From assembly GCF_000720185.1 (NCBI RefSeq), contig NZ_JOIY01000006.1, forward strand, positions 1 to 64,000: a DNA stretch of 64,000 nt, in the 5' to 3' direction. Position numbers and translations under genes: made by a program. The stretch comes from Streptomyces sp. NRRL S-340. Lineage in GTDB: Bacteria > Actinomycetota > Actinomycetes > Streptomycetales > Streptomycetaceae. Shown here piece by piece: positions 14,669-22,756 of the stretch. A model generated the notes under the pieces. The model saw only the letters and a program-made list of their open reading frames with translations. It was not told the origin of the DNA and did not search any database. How positions within the stretch are numbered: the stretch's first letter is position 1; the number at the start of each line of letters is the position of its first letter.

Positions 14669-17569
14669 ATGCCCCCCAACACCACCGCCACAACGGGTGA
14701 CAAGCCCGGCAAGTCCGGCAGGAAGAAGGGGCGAAAAGCCCGACTGATCGTGCTTGTCCTGGTGCTGGCCATCATCGGAGGCATCGCCTACGGGGCCTAC
14801 TGGTCCGTCAGCACCGTCCGCGCCTCCTTCCCGCAGACCAAGGGTTCGGTCACGCTCCAGGGCCTGTCGGGTCCCGTCGACGTGAAGCGGGACGGCTACG
14901 GCATCCCGCAGGTCTACGCCTCGTCCCCGCAGGACCTCTTCATGGCGCAGGGCTACGTCCAGGCGCAGGACCGGTTCTACGAGATGGACGTGCGCCGGCA
15001 CATGACCTCCGGGCGCCTGTCGGAGATGTTCGGCAAGGGGCAGGTCCAGAACGACGAGTTCCTGCGCACCCTGGGCTGGGACCGGGTCGCCGAGCAGGAG
15101 TACGACAAGAAGCTGTCGGCCACCACCAAGAAGTACCTCCAGGCCTACGCCCAGGGTGTCAACGCCTACCTCAAGGGCCGCGACGCCAAGGACATCTCCC
15201 TGGAGTACGCGGCGCTCGGCTTCACCAACGACTACAAGCCCGCTCCGTGGACCCCCGTCGACTCGGTCTCCTGGCTGAAGGCGATGGCCTGGGACCTGCG
15301 CGGCAACATGCAGGACGAGATCGACCGCGCCCTGATGACCAGCCGTCTGGGTCCCAAGCAGATCAAGGACCTGTACCCGGACTACCCGTACAGCCGGAAC
15401 AAGCCGATCGTCACGCGGGGCCAGTACGACGAACTCGCGCAGGCGTTCGAAGGCGGTGCGAGCGGGTCCGGTGGCTCCGGCGCGTCCGGTGGCTCCGGCA
15501 GCCCGCTCGGCGGTTCCGGCACCTCGGGGATCAGCGGCAGCGGAACCGGCACAGGGACGGGCACCGGTACAGGGACGGGTGCGGGCACCGGCACCGGCAC
15601 TGGAACGTCGAGCGGTCTCACCGCCGGTACCACAGCGGGCGGCGGCTCGGACAGTGCCTCCGGCGGGTCGGGCGTGCAGAGCCAGCTCATGGGCCTGCGC
15701 GACGTCATGCAGAACCTGCCCACGGCCGTCGGCGTGAACGGCGACGGCATCGGTTCCAACTCCTGGGTCGTGGCCGGGAAGTACACCATCACCGGCAAGC
15801 CGCTGCTCGCCAACGACCCGCACCTGGGCGCCGCGCTGCCGTCCGTCTGGTACCAGATGGGCCTGCACTGCCGCGCCGTGTCCGGCAAATGCCCCTACGA
15901 CGTCACCGGCTACACCTTCGCGGGCATGCCCGGCGTCGTCATCGGCCACAACCAGGACATCGCCTGGGGCATGACCAACTCCGGCGTCGACGTCACCGAC
16001 CTCTACCTGGAGAAGCTCAGCGGCGACGGCTACCTGCGCGACGACAAGACGGTGCCGTTCCGGACCCGCCAGGAGACCATCAAGGTCGCCGGGGGCGCCT
16101 CCAAGACGATCGTCGTGCGCGAGACCGAGAACGGGCCGCTGCTGTCCGACCGCGACGACGAGCTGGTTCAGGTGGGCAAGAAGGCCCAGGTCACCACCGC
16201 CGCACCGGACCGCGGTGACGGGTACGCCATCGCCCTGCGGTGGACCGCGCTGGACGCGGGCACCACCATGGACGCCGTCTTCGCCCTCGACAAGGCCAAG
16301 GACTGGAGCGACTTCCGCTCGGCCGCCGCGCTGTTCGACGTGCCCTCGCAGAACCTGGTCTACGCCGACACCGGCAACAACATCGGCTACACGCTGCCGG
16401 GCCGCATCCCCGAGCGCGCGAAGAACGACGACGGCTCGGTGCCCGCGCCCGGCTGGGACTCGAAGTACGACTGGAAGGGCTACATCAAGCAGGCCGAGCT
16501 GCCCTACGAGTACAACCCGAAGCGGGGCTACATCGTCACCGCCAACCAGGCCGTGGTCTCCCCGGACAAGTACCCGTACACGCTCACCACGGACTGGGGG
16601 TACGGCACGCGCAGCCAGCGCATCGCCGACCTGATCCAGTCGAAGATCGACGGCGGCGGCAAGATCTCCACCGACGACATGCGCCAGATGCAGATGGACA
16701 ACAGCAGCGAGATCGCCAAGCTGCTCGTGCCCATGCTGCTGAAGATCGACATCCGCGACAAGGACGTCCGGCAGGCACAGAAGCTGCTGGAGGGCTGGGA
16801 CTACACCCAGGACGCCGACTCGGCGGCGGCCGCGTACTTCAACGCGGTGTGGCGCAACATCCTCAAGCTGGCCTTCGGCAACAAGCTGCCCAAGGAGCTG
16901 CGGGTCAAGGGCCAGTGCCTGTGGGTGGAGCCGACCGGCAACACCGGGCCGGTCGACGAGAACACCAAGGTCCGCGAGTGCGGCGAGCGGTCGGCCGACC
17001 AGGCCCAGCCGGACGGCGGCGACCGCTGGTTCGAGGTGGTCCGCACCCTCGTGAACCAGCCGGACAGCGACTGGTGGAAGACGCCGGCCTCCGGCACCCG
17101 CCCCAAGGCCGACAACCGCGACCAGCTCTTCGAGCGGGCCCTGATCGACGCCCGCTGGGAGCTGACCTCGAAGCTCGGCAAGGACATCGACACCTGGAAC
17201 TGGGGCCGGCTGCACCGCCTGTTCCTGAAGAACCAGACCCTGGGCACCGAGGGACCCGGCTTCCTGAAGTACGTCCTCAACCGGGGCCCCTGGAAGCTCA
17301 GCGGCGGCGAGGCCGCGGTCAACGCCTCCGGGTGGAACGCCGCCGGCGGCTACGGGGTGGTGTGGGTGCCGTCCATGCGGATGGTGGTCAACCTCGCCGA
17401 CCTCGACAAGTCGAAGTGGATCAACCTCACCGGCGCCTCCGGGCACGCCTTCAGCGCCCACTACACCGACCAGACGGACAAGTGGGCCAAGGGCGAGCTG
17501 CTGCCCTGGTCCTACTCGGCCGGCGCCGTCGGCAAGAGCACGAGCGACACGCTGGTGCTCAAGCCGTGA
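14669..17569 (+). CDS. Penicillin acylase family protein (Ntn hydrolase), membrane-anchored
   Basis: A 966-residue autoproteolytic amidase of the penicillin G acylase / AHL-acylase superfamily; substrates in Streptomyces are unknown. A basic N-terminus precedes one membrane segment (LIVLVLVLAIIGGIAYGAYW, about 26-46), so the enzyme faces outside. The alpha subunit is about 50-260 (DGYGIPQVYA, AQGYVQAQDRFYEMD). A Gly/Ser/Thr-rich spacer about 265-335 follows. The beta subunit starts at the predicted nucleophile Ser363 in GIGSNSWVV and includes PLLANDPHL, GHNQDIAWGMTN and the C-terminal HAFSAHYTDQT. The spacer contains a long Gly-Thr run encoded by GGCACC-type repeats. The ATG follows AAGGA at 5 nt. 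Confidence 0.9.
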   Translation: MPPNTTATTGDKPGKSGRKKGRKARLIVLVLVLAIIGGIAYGAYWSVSTVRASFPQTKGSVTLQGLSGPVDVKRDGYGIPQVYASSPQDLFMAQGYVQAQDRFYEMDVRRHMTSGRLSEMFGKGQVQNDEFLRTLGWDRVAEQEYDKKLSATTKKYLQAYAQGVNAYLKGRDAKDISLEYAALGFTNDYKPAPWTPVDSVSWLKAMAWDLRGNMQDEIDRALMTSRLGPKQIKDLYPDYPYSRNKPIVTRGQYDELAQAFEGGASGSGGSGASGGSGSPLGGSGTSGISGSGTGTGTGTGTGTGAGTGTGTGTSSGLTAGTTAGGGSDSASGGSGVQSQLMGLRDVMQNLPTAVGVNGDGIGSNSWVVAGKYTITGKPLLANDPHLGAALPSVWYQMGLHCRAVSGKCPYDVTGYTFAGMPGVVIGHNQDIAWGMTNSGVDVTDLYLEKLSGDGYLRDDKTVPFRTRQETIKVAGGASKTIVVRETENGPLLSDRDDELVQVGKKAQVTTAAPDRGDGYAIALRWTALDAGTTMDAVFALDKAKDWSDFRSAAALFDVPSQNLVYADTGNNIGYTLPGRIPERAKNDDGSVPAPGWDSKYDWKGYIKQAELPYEYNPKRGYIVTANQAVVSPDKYPYTLTTDWGYGTRSQRIADLIQSKIDGGGKISTDDMRQMQMDNSSEIAKLLVPMLLKIDIRDKDVRQAQKLLEGWDYTQDADSAAAAYFNAVWRNILKLAFGNKLPKELRVKGQCLWVEPTGNTGPVDENTKVRECGERSADQAQPDGGDRWFEVVRTLVNQPDSDWWKTPASGTRPKADNRDQLFERALIDARWELTSKLGKDIDTWNWGRLHRLFLKNQTLGTEGPGFLKYVLNRGPWKLSGGEAAVNASGWNAAGGYGVVWVPSMRMVVNLADLDKSKWINLTGASGHAFSAHYTDQTDKWAKGELLPWSYSAGAVGKSTSDTLVLKP

Positions 17570-17602
17570 GCCGCTGACCGGCGGCACGGCACCGCACCGG
17601 GC

Positions 17603-17634
17603 GACGGCCCTCCACGCGCGCGTGGAGGGCCGTC
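17603..17634. terminator. Bidirectional terminator between acylase and fau genes
   Basis: A perfect 32-bp inverted repeat, GACGGCCCTCCACGCG followed directly by its complement, centred between two convergent genes. It should terminate transcription from both sides. Confidence 0.8.
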
Positions 17635-17673
17635 GTCGTACCCGGGCTCTCCTTCGAGGACGGGCGGGGCAGG

Positions 17674-18288
17674 TCAGGTGAAGCGCCGGACCGCCGACGG
17701 CGTGACCACCGCCTGCACCGGCCGGTCGTGCGGTTCGGCCGGGACGTGCCAGACGACCTCGCGGTCGTAGAGCAGGACGACGAGCGCGGGGTGCGCGTCC
17801 GCCCGCTCCAGACGCGCCAGGACACGGTCGTAGGAACCGCCGCCGCGCCCCAGCCGCATTCCGCGCGAGTCGGCGGCCAGGCCGGGCAGCAGGACGACGT
17901 CGGCGGCCGTCACGGCGTCCGGGCCGAGCCGCCGGCCGACCGGTTCGAACAGCGCCATCCGCCCGCCGCGGCGCACGCGCGCGAGGGAGCCCTCACCGGC
18001 GTAGGCACCCCAGTCCAGGTCGTTGTCCGGCAGCAGTACGGGCAGCAGGACCCGTGCACCCCGCGCGCGCAGCGCGTCGAGCAGCGCGAGGGTGCCCGGC
18101 TCGGCGCCCACGGAGACGTATGCGGCCACCGTGCGCGCCCCCGCCAGCTCGGGCAGCTCCAGCGCGCGCCGGGCCAGCGCGTCGGCGGCCTCCCGCACGT
18201 CGTCCACGGTCAGCCGGTCGCGCGCGGCGAGGACCTCCCGGCGCAGGGTCTGCTTGCCGGGCCCCGCTGTCCGTCCGATGTGACTCAA
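17674..18288 (-). CDS. 5-formyltetrahydrofolate cyclo-ligase
   Basis: ATP-dependent conversion of 5-formyl-THF to 5,10-methenyl-THF in the cytoplasm (MTHFS/YgfA/Fau family). At 204 residues it is normal length. Visible features are KQTLRREVLAARDRL at the N-terminus, LPVLLPDNDLDWGAY in the middle and the ATP/substrate loop LPGLAADSRGMRLGRGGGSYDRVLARL. The start is TTG 18288 with GGGAG about 5 nt upstream. It is divergent from galU, the same arrangement as Rv0992c/galU in M. tuberculosis. Confidence 0.93.
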   Translation of the reverse strand: MSHIGRTAGPGKQTLRREVLAARDRLTVDDVREAADALARRALELPELAGARTVAAYVSVGAEPGTLALLDALRARGARVLLPVLLPDNDLDWGAYAGEGSLARVRRGGRMALFEPVGRRLGPDAVTAADVVLLPGLAADSRGMRLGRGGGSYDRVLARLERADAHPALVVLLYDREVVWHVPAEPHDRPVQAVVTPSAVRRFT

Positions 18289-18376
18289 GGTCGCTCCCGT
18301 GCCCTTCCTCGAACAGTAAATGTGCTCATATGCGATCTAATGAACCGGAGGCGCGGAACCCTACAAACGCAGCGGT

Positions 18377-18382
18377 TAAGGT
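18377..18382 (+). promoter_or_regulatory. -10 element of galU, leaderless transcript
   Basis: TAAGGT fits the actinobacterial TANNNT -10 box and ends 7 nt before the galU ATG, placing the transcription start at or next to the A of the start codon. No SD-like sequence precedes the ATG. Confidence 0.6.
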
Positions 18383-18389
18383 GGCCGCC

Positions 18390-19292
18390 ATGAGTCACGC
18401 GCACCCCAGGATCAGCAAGGCTGTCATTCCCGCGGCAGGCCTCGGCACCCGGTTCCTGCCGGCCACCAAGGCCACTCCCAAGGAGATGCTGCCGGTCGTG
18501 GACAAGCCGGCGATCCAGTACGTGGTCGAGGAGGCCGTGTCCGCCGGTCTCGACGACGTCCTCATGGTGACGGGCCGCAACAAGCGCCCGCTGGAGGACC
18601 ACTTCGACCGCAACTACGAGCTGGAGTCGGCCCTGGAGAAGAAGGGCGACACCGAACGGCTCGCCAAGGTGCAGGAGTCCAGCGACCTGGCGATGATCCA
18701 CTACGTCCGCCAGGGCGACCCGAAGGGCCTGGGGCACGCGGTGCTCTGCGCGGCCCCGCACGTGGGCGAGGAGCCCTTCGCGGTGCTGCTCGGTGACGAC
18801 CTGATCGACCCCCGCGACCCGCTGCTGCAGCGGATGATCGAGGTCCAGGCGCAGTACGGCGGCAGCGTCGTCGCCCTGATGGAGGTCGCGCCCGAGCAGA
18901 TCCACCTCTACGGGTGCGCCGCCGTCGAGGCCACCGGCGACAGCGACGTCGTCCAGGTGACCGGCCTGGTGGAGAAGCCCGAGCCGGCCGACGCCCCGTC
19001 CAACTACGCGATCATCGGCCGCTACGTCCTCGACCCGCACATCTTCGAGATACTGCGCAAGACGGAGCCCGGCCGCGGCGGCGAGATCCAGCTCACCGAC
19101 GCCCTGCAGCGCCTCGCCCAGGAGGAGACCGTCGGCGGCCCGGTGCACGGCGTGGTCTTCAAGGGCCGCCGCTATGACACCGGCGACCGCGGCGACTACC
19201 TCCGTGCCATTGTCAGACTCGCGTGCGAACGTGAAGACCTGGGCCCCGACTTCAGGGCCTGGCTTCAGCGGTACGTAGCCGAGGAGATGTAA
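18390..19292 (+). CDS. galU: UTP-glucose-1-phosphate uridylyltransferase
   Basis: Makes UDP-glucose from UTP and glucose 1-phosphate for polysaccharide, glycolipid and cell-wall precursors. It is 300 residues. The nucleotide-binding signature AAGLGTRFLPATKATPKEMLP is at residues about 14-34; VDKPAIQYVVEEA, VLLGDDLID and GLVEKPEPADAPSNYAIIGRY follow, all standard for GalU. The ATG at 18390 is used because TAAGGT lies 7 nt upstream and the next gene begins 5 nt after the stop, giving a galU-glp operon. Expressed as a leaderless message by inference. Confidence 0.96.
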   Translation: MSHAHPRISKAVIPAAGLGTRFLPATKATPKEMLPVVDKPAIQYVVEEAVSAGLDDVLMVTGRNKRPLEDHFDRNYELESALEKKGDTERLAKVQESSDLAMIHYVRQGDPKGLGHAVLCAAPHVGEEPFAVLLGDDLIDPRDPLLQRMIEVQAQYGGSVVALMEVAPEQIHLYGCAAVEATGDSDVVQVTGLVEKPEPADAPSNYAIIGRYVLDPHIFEILRKTEPGRGGEIQLTDALQRLAQEETVGGPVHGVVFKGRRYDTGDRGDYLRAIVRLACEREDLGPDFRAWLQRYVAEEM

Positions 19293-19297
19293 CGACG

Positions 19298-20620
19298 TTG
19301 AGCAGCGCCGCGCACCACAACGCAGACCCGGACCGCCTGTGGTCGGTGGACGAGCACCTGGAGGACGTCCTCACCACCGTCCGCCCGCTCGAACCCATCG
19401 AGCTGCAACTGCTCGACGCCCAGGGGTGCGTCCTGGTCGAGGACGTCATGGTGCCGCTGTCGCTGCCCCCGTTCGACAACAGCTCCATGGACGGGTACGC
19501 GGTCCGGGTCGCGGACGTCGCCGGCGCGAGCGAGGAGTTCCCGGCAGCCCTGGAGGTCGTCGGGGACGTCGCCGCGGGCGCGGCCGACCCGGTGAGGATC
19601 GGCCCCGGCCAGGCCGCCCGGATCATGACCGGCGCCCCGCTGCCGCCCGGCGCCGAGACCGTCGTCCCCGTGGAGTGGACCGACGGCGGGCTCGGTGAGG
19701 GACCGGTCAGCGGGATGCGCGCCCGCAGCCTGGCGCCGGAGGGCGCCGCCGGGCAGGTGCGCGTGTACCGGCCCGCGCAGGCACGCGCGCACGTGCGCGC
19801 GCGGGGCAGCGACGTGCAGGCGGGCGAGTGCGCCCTGAAGGCCGGTACGGTCCTCGGGCCGCCGCAGATCGGGCTGCTCGCCGCGATCGGCCGCGGCACG
19901 GTACGGGTGCGCCCGCGCCCGCGCGTGGTGGTGCTCTCCACCGGCAGTGAACTCGTCCAGCCCGGCGAGCAGCTGGCGGGCGGCCAGATCCACGACTCCA
20001 ACAGCTTCGCGCTGACCGCCGCGGCCCGGGACGCCGGCGCCATCGGCTACCGGGTGGGCGCCGTCGCCGACGACGCCGACACCCTGCGCTCCACCATCGA
20101 GGACCAGCTCGTCCGCGCCGACCTGATGGTCACCACCGGCGGGGTGAGCGTCGGCGCGTACGACGTGGTCAAGGAGGCTCTGTCGCACGTCGGGGACGAG
20201 GACGAGCCGGGCGGCGGGGTGGAGTTCCGCAAGCTGGCCATGCAGCCCGGCAAGCCCCAGGGCTTCGGCACCGTCGGCCCCGACCACGTCCCGCTGCTGG
20301 CGCTGCCCGGCAACCCGGTCTCCTCCTACGTCTCCTTCGAGCTGTTCGTCCGCCCGGCGATCCGCACCCTCATGGGCCTGGCGGACGTGCACCGGCCGAC
20401 GGCGCGCGCGAAGCTGGCGGCGGACAAGGCGCTGACGTCGCCGCGCGGCCGCAGGCAGTTCCTGCGCGGTACGTACGCCGACGGCGAGGTGACCCCCGTC
20501 GGCGGCACCGGTTCGCACCTGATCGCGGCGCTCGCGCAGGCCGACGCCCTGATCGTCGTCCCCGAGGACACCGAGTCCGTCGAGCCCGGCACCGAGGTCG
20601 AGGTGGTCCTGCTCGGCTGA
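19298..20620 (+). CDS. MoeA/gephyrin-like protein, probable Glp division factor or molybdopterin molybdenumtransferase
   Basis: A 440-residue protein with complete MoeA architecture: MoeA_N with [14 protein letters not shown] near residue 58, a MoCF-fold domain with [14 protein letters not shown] and [26 protein letters not shown] near 335, and MoeA_C. In molybdenum cofactor synthesis MoeA inserts molybdate. However, the actinobacterial MoeA copy encoded in the galU-moeA-rimJ-membrane protein cluster is Glp, shown in Corynebacterium glutamicum to bind FtsZ and the membrane receptor GlpR. Here the same cluster occurs, interrupted by moaC and mog, so both roles are plausible. Start TTG 19298, with GAGGAG inside the galU end. 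Confidence 0.88.
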   Translation: MSSAAHHNADPDRLWSVDEHLEDVLTTVRPLEPIELQLLDAQGCVLVEDVMVPLSLPPFDNSSMDGYAVRVADVAGASEEFPAALEVVGDVAAGAADPVRIGPGQAARIMTGAPLPPGAETVVPVEWTDGGLGEGPVSGMRARSLAPEGAAGQVRVYRPAQARAHVRARGSDVQAGECALKAGTVLGPPQIGLLAAIGRGTVRVRPRPRVVVLSTGSELVQPGEQLAGGQIHDSNSFALTAAARDAGAIGYRVGAVADDADTLRSTIEDQLVRADLMVTTGGVSVGAYDVVKEALSHVGDEDEPGGGVEFRKLAMQPGKPQGFGTVGPDHVPLLALPGNPVSSYVSFELFVRPAIRTLMGLADVHRPTARAKLAADKALTSPRGRRQFLRGTYADGEVTPVGGTGSHLIAALAQADALIVVPEDTESVEPGTEVEVVLLG

Positions 20621-20705
20621 CCGCCCCCGGTTGGCGGTAGCGTGTCGCGCACAGCAGGCCCGCGCGCCGCACCGCGCCGGGCCCGGACCGGGAGCGCCAC
20701 AGAGC

Positions 20706-21266
20706 ATGACCACACCTTCCCGGGGGGAGACCCCCGGACCCGTGCAGGACCGAGTGCAGGACGCGCAGCACCCGCGGCACCCGCAGGACAGCGCGCAGGA
20801 CCGGCTGACCCACATCGACGACGCGGGCGCCGCCCGGATGGTCGACGTGTCCGGCAAGGACGTGACCGCGCGCACCGCCCGCGCCAGTGGCCGCGTCCTC
20901 GTCTCGCCCCGCGTGGTGGAACTGCTGCGCGGCGGGGGAGTGCCCAAGGGCGACGCCCTCGCCACCGCGCGGATCGCCGGGATCATGGGTGCCAAGCGCA
21001 CCCCGGACCTCGTCCCGCTGTGCCACCCGTTGTCGGTGTCGGGTGTGAAACTGGACCTGTCGGTCGCGGACGACGCCGTGGAGATCACGGCCACCGTGAA
21101 GACGACGGACCGCACGGGCGTGGAGATGGAGGCGCTCACCGCGGTCTCCGTCGCCGCGCTCACCGTGATCGACATGGTCAAGGCTGTCGACAAGGGGGCG
21201 GTCATCACGGACGTCAGGATCGAGGAGAAGACGGGCGGCAAGTCCGGCGACTGGAGCCGGGCATGA
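20706..21266 (+). CDS. moaC: Cyclic pyranopterin monophosphate synthase
   Basis: Converts the MoaA product to cyclic pyranopterin monophosphate, the first committed stage of molybdenum cofactor synthesis. It is 186 residues, including a hydrophilic, Gln/Asp-rich N-terminal extension of about 33 residues not found in E. coli MoaC. Signature segments are [33 protein letters not shown] and [25 protein letters not shown], with the catalytic Lys in [14 protein letters not shown] 20706 is preceded by GGGAGCG. A TAGCGT -10 (20638-20643) suggests its own promoter. Its last codons overlap mog by 4 nt. Confidence 0.94.
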   Translation: MTTPSRGETPGPVQDRVQDAQHPRHPQDSAQDRLTHIDDAGAARMVDVSGKDVTARTARASGRVLVSPRVVELLRGGGVPKGDALATARIAGIMGAKRTPDLVPLCHPLSVSGVKLDLSVADDAVEITATVKTTDRTGVEMEALTAVSVAALTVIDMVKAVDKGAVITDVRIEEKTGGKSGDWSRA

Positions 21267-21805
21267 CCTCCGAGGCGCCGGCCGGCGGCGCCCCGTCCGC
21301 GCCCTACCGCGCGCTCGTGGTCACCGCCTCCAACCGGGCCGCCGCCGGGGTCTACGAGGACAGGGGCGGCCCGCTGATCGCCGACGGCCTGGAGCGGTTC
21401 GGTTTCGCCGTCGACGGGCCGCGGGTCGTCCCCGACGGCGACCCGGTCCGGGCCGCGCTGCGCGCCGCCGTCGAGGCCGGGTACGACGTCGTGGTCACCA
21501 CCGGCGGCACCGGCATCTCGCCCACCGACCGCACCCCCGAGGCGACCCGCGAGGTGATCGACCACGAGGTGCCCGGCATCGCGGAGGCCATCCGGGCGTA
21601 CGGCCGGGAGAAGGTGCCGACCGCGGTGCTCTCGCGGGGACTGGCCGGAGTGGCCGGCCGCACGCTGATCGTCAACCTGCCGGGCTCCACCGGCGGGGTG
21701 AAGGACGGACTGGCCGTCCTGGAGCCCCTGTTGACGCACGCCGTTGACCAACTGCGCGGCGGTGACCATCCCAGAGCAGCGGCAGACCCCGGGGGTGCGA
21801 GCTGA
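21263..21805 (+). CDS. mog: Molybdopterin adenylyltransferase, MoaB/Mog family
   Basis: Adenylylates molybdopterin before metal insertion. The 180-residue protein is one MoCF-fold domain with [22 protein letters not shown] at the start, [20 protein letters not shown] and [19 protein letters not shown], standard for MoaB/Mog. ATG overlaps the moaC stop (ATGA), so translation is coupled. The last codons overlap or abut the rimJ start. Together with moaC and the MoeA-like gene it gives three molybdenum cofactor-type genes in one operon. Confidence 0.92.
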   Translation: MTSEAPAGGAPSAPYRALVVTASNRAAAGVYEDRGGPLIADGLERFGFAVDGPRVVPDGDPVRAALRAAVEAGYDVVVTTGGTGISPTDRTPEATREVIDHEVPGIAEAIRAYGREKVPTAVLSRGLAGVAGRTLIVNLPGSTGGVKDGLAVLEPLLTHAVDQLRGGDHPRAAADPGGAS

Positions 21806-21822
21806 ACACCGCCTCCTGGCCC

Positions 21823-22440
21823 GTGGTGCTCGCGGAGGGCGATGTCGTCCTGCGGCCGATAAAGCTGCGCGACCAGCGGCTCTGGCGCGAGGTGAACCGG
21901 CGCAACCGGAACTGGCTCAGGCCCTGGGAGGCGACCATCCCGCCGCCCACGCCCAGCGGCCCGGTCACCCACCGGCCGACCTACCGCCAGATGGTGCGGC
22001 ACCTGCGCGCGGAGGCCAGGGCGGGCCGGATGCTGCCGTTCGTCATCGAGTACCAGGGGCGGCTGGTGGGGCAGTTGACGGTGGCCGGGATCACCTGGGG
22101 TTCGATGTGCTCGGGGCACGTCGGCTACTGGGTGGACGAGGCGGTGGCGGGCCGCGGGGTGATGCCGACGGCCGTGGCGCTCGTCGCGGACCACTGTTTC
22201 CGCACCGTGGGCCTGCACCGCCTGGAGGTCTGCATTCGCCCCGAGAACGGGCCGAGCCGCCGGGTCGTGGAGAAACTCGGATTCCGCGAGGAGGGGCTGC
22301 GGCCGCGATATCTGCACATCGACGGGGCCTGGCGGGACCACCTGGTCTTCGCGCTGACCGCGGAAGAGGTGCCCGACGGGCTGCTGAGCCGCTGGCGGCG
22401 CACCCGCGCCGACCGCACCCCCAGGGGAAACCCGGCCTGA
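21823..22440 (+). CDS. rimJ: RimJ-type GNAT acetyltransferase
   Basis: A GNAT N-acetyltransferase resembling RimJ/RimL, which acetylate ribosomal-protein N-termini; the real substrate is unknown. Features are VVLRPIKLRDQRLWREVNRRN at the start, CSGHVGYWVDEAVAGRGVMPTAVALVADH (acetyl-CoA site) and LHRLEVCIRPENGPSRRVVEKLGFREEG. GTG 21823 is the first standard start and gives 205 residues. The frame stays open back to CTG 21802, which overlaps the mog stop as CTGA and would add NTASWPV, a conserved-looking beginning; no ATG, GTG or TTG lies between there and the stop at 21763. Rv0995 has the same position beside moeA1. Confidence 0.9.
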   Translation: MVLAEGDVVLRPIKLRDQRLWREVNRRNRNWLRPWEATIPPPTPSGPVTHRPTYRQMVRHLRAEARAGRMLPFVIEYQGRLVGQLTVAGITWGSMCSGHVGYWVDEAVAGRGVMPTAVALVADHCFRTVGLHRLEVCIRPENGPSRRVVEKLGFREEGLRPRYLHIDGAWRDHLVFALTAEEVPDGLLSRWRRTRADRTPRGNPA

Positions 22441-22743
22441 CCCTCCTCCTGCCCGGTCCCCGCCCCGCCTCTCGGCCCAGTGCCCTGCCCCCTGCGGGCC
22501 CTCGCCGCAGCGCCCCGGCGCCCGCCGTCGCCTCGTTCCGTGGCACCCGGGCGAGCGGAGCAGAGGTAATTGAATAAGTGTTCGAATTTATTCAGGAACT
22601 GATCGGACTTGGACCGGCTCGGGCCGGGGAATTCCCCGGCTTGATGATCCGCTGATCGCATCGGTCGCAAAAAAAGTTCGAAATATCAGCCAGATCGTGC
22701 GACACACCGGCCCAATTGGCCGATGGCCTCACGTGAACCCCTC
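22441..22743. other. Intergenic region with palindromes and AT-rich patch upstream of sepX
   Basis: Contains no supported gene. A perfect 18-bp palindrome (GCCGGGGAATTCCCCGGC) lies at 22623-22640. An AT-rich inverted repeat, TGAATAA with TTATTCA around a 10-nt centre, lies near 22570-22593, and a run of seven A near 22670. The region is distinctly less GC-rich than its surroundings. It may hold the rimJ terminator and regulatory sites for sepX. Confidence 0.6.
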
Positions 22744-22749
22744 TACCGT
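22744..22749 (+). promoter_or_regulatory. -10 element of sepX, leaderless transcript
   Basis: TACCGT ends 7 nt before the GTG start of sepX. No Shine-Dalgarno sequence is present, so the mRNA probably begins at the start codon. Confidence 0.6.
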
Positions 22750-22756
22750 GTGAGGC

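Noticed and set aside
14585..17587. A 1000-codon open frame antisense to the penicillin acylase
   Set aside because: Low-complexity Val/Leu/Gly/Arg composition with no domain; the sense strand encodes a complete Ntn hydrolase with all motifs.
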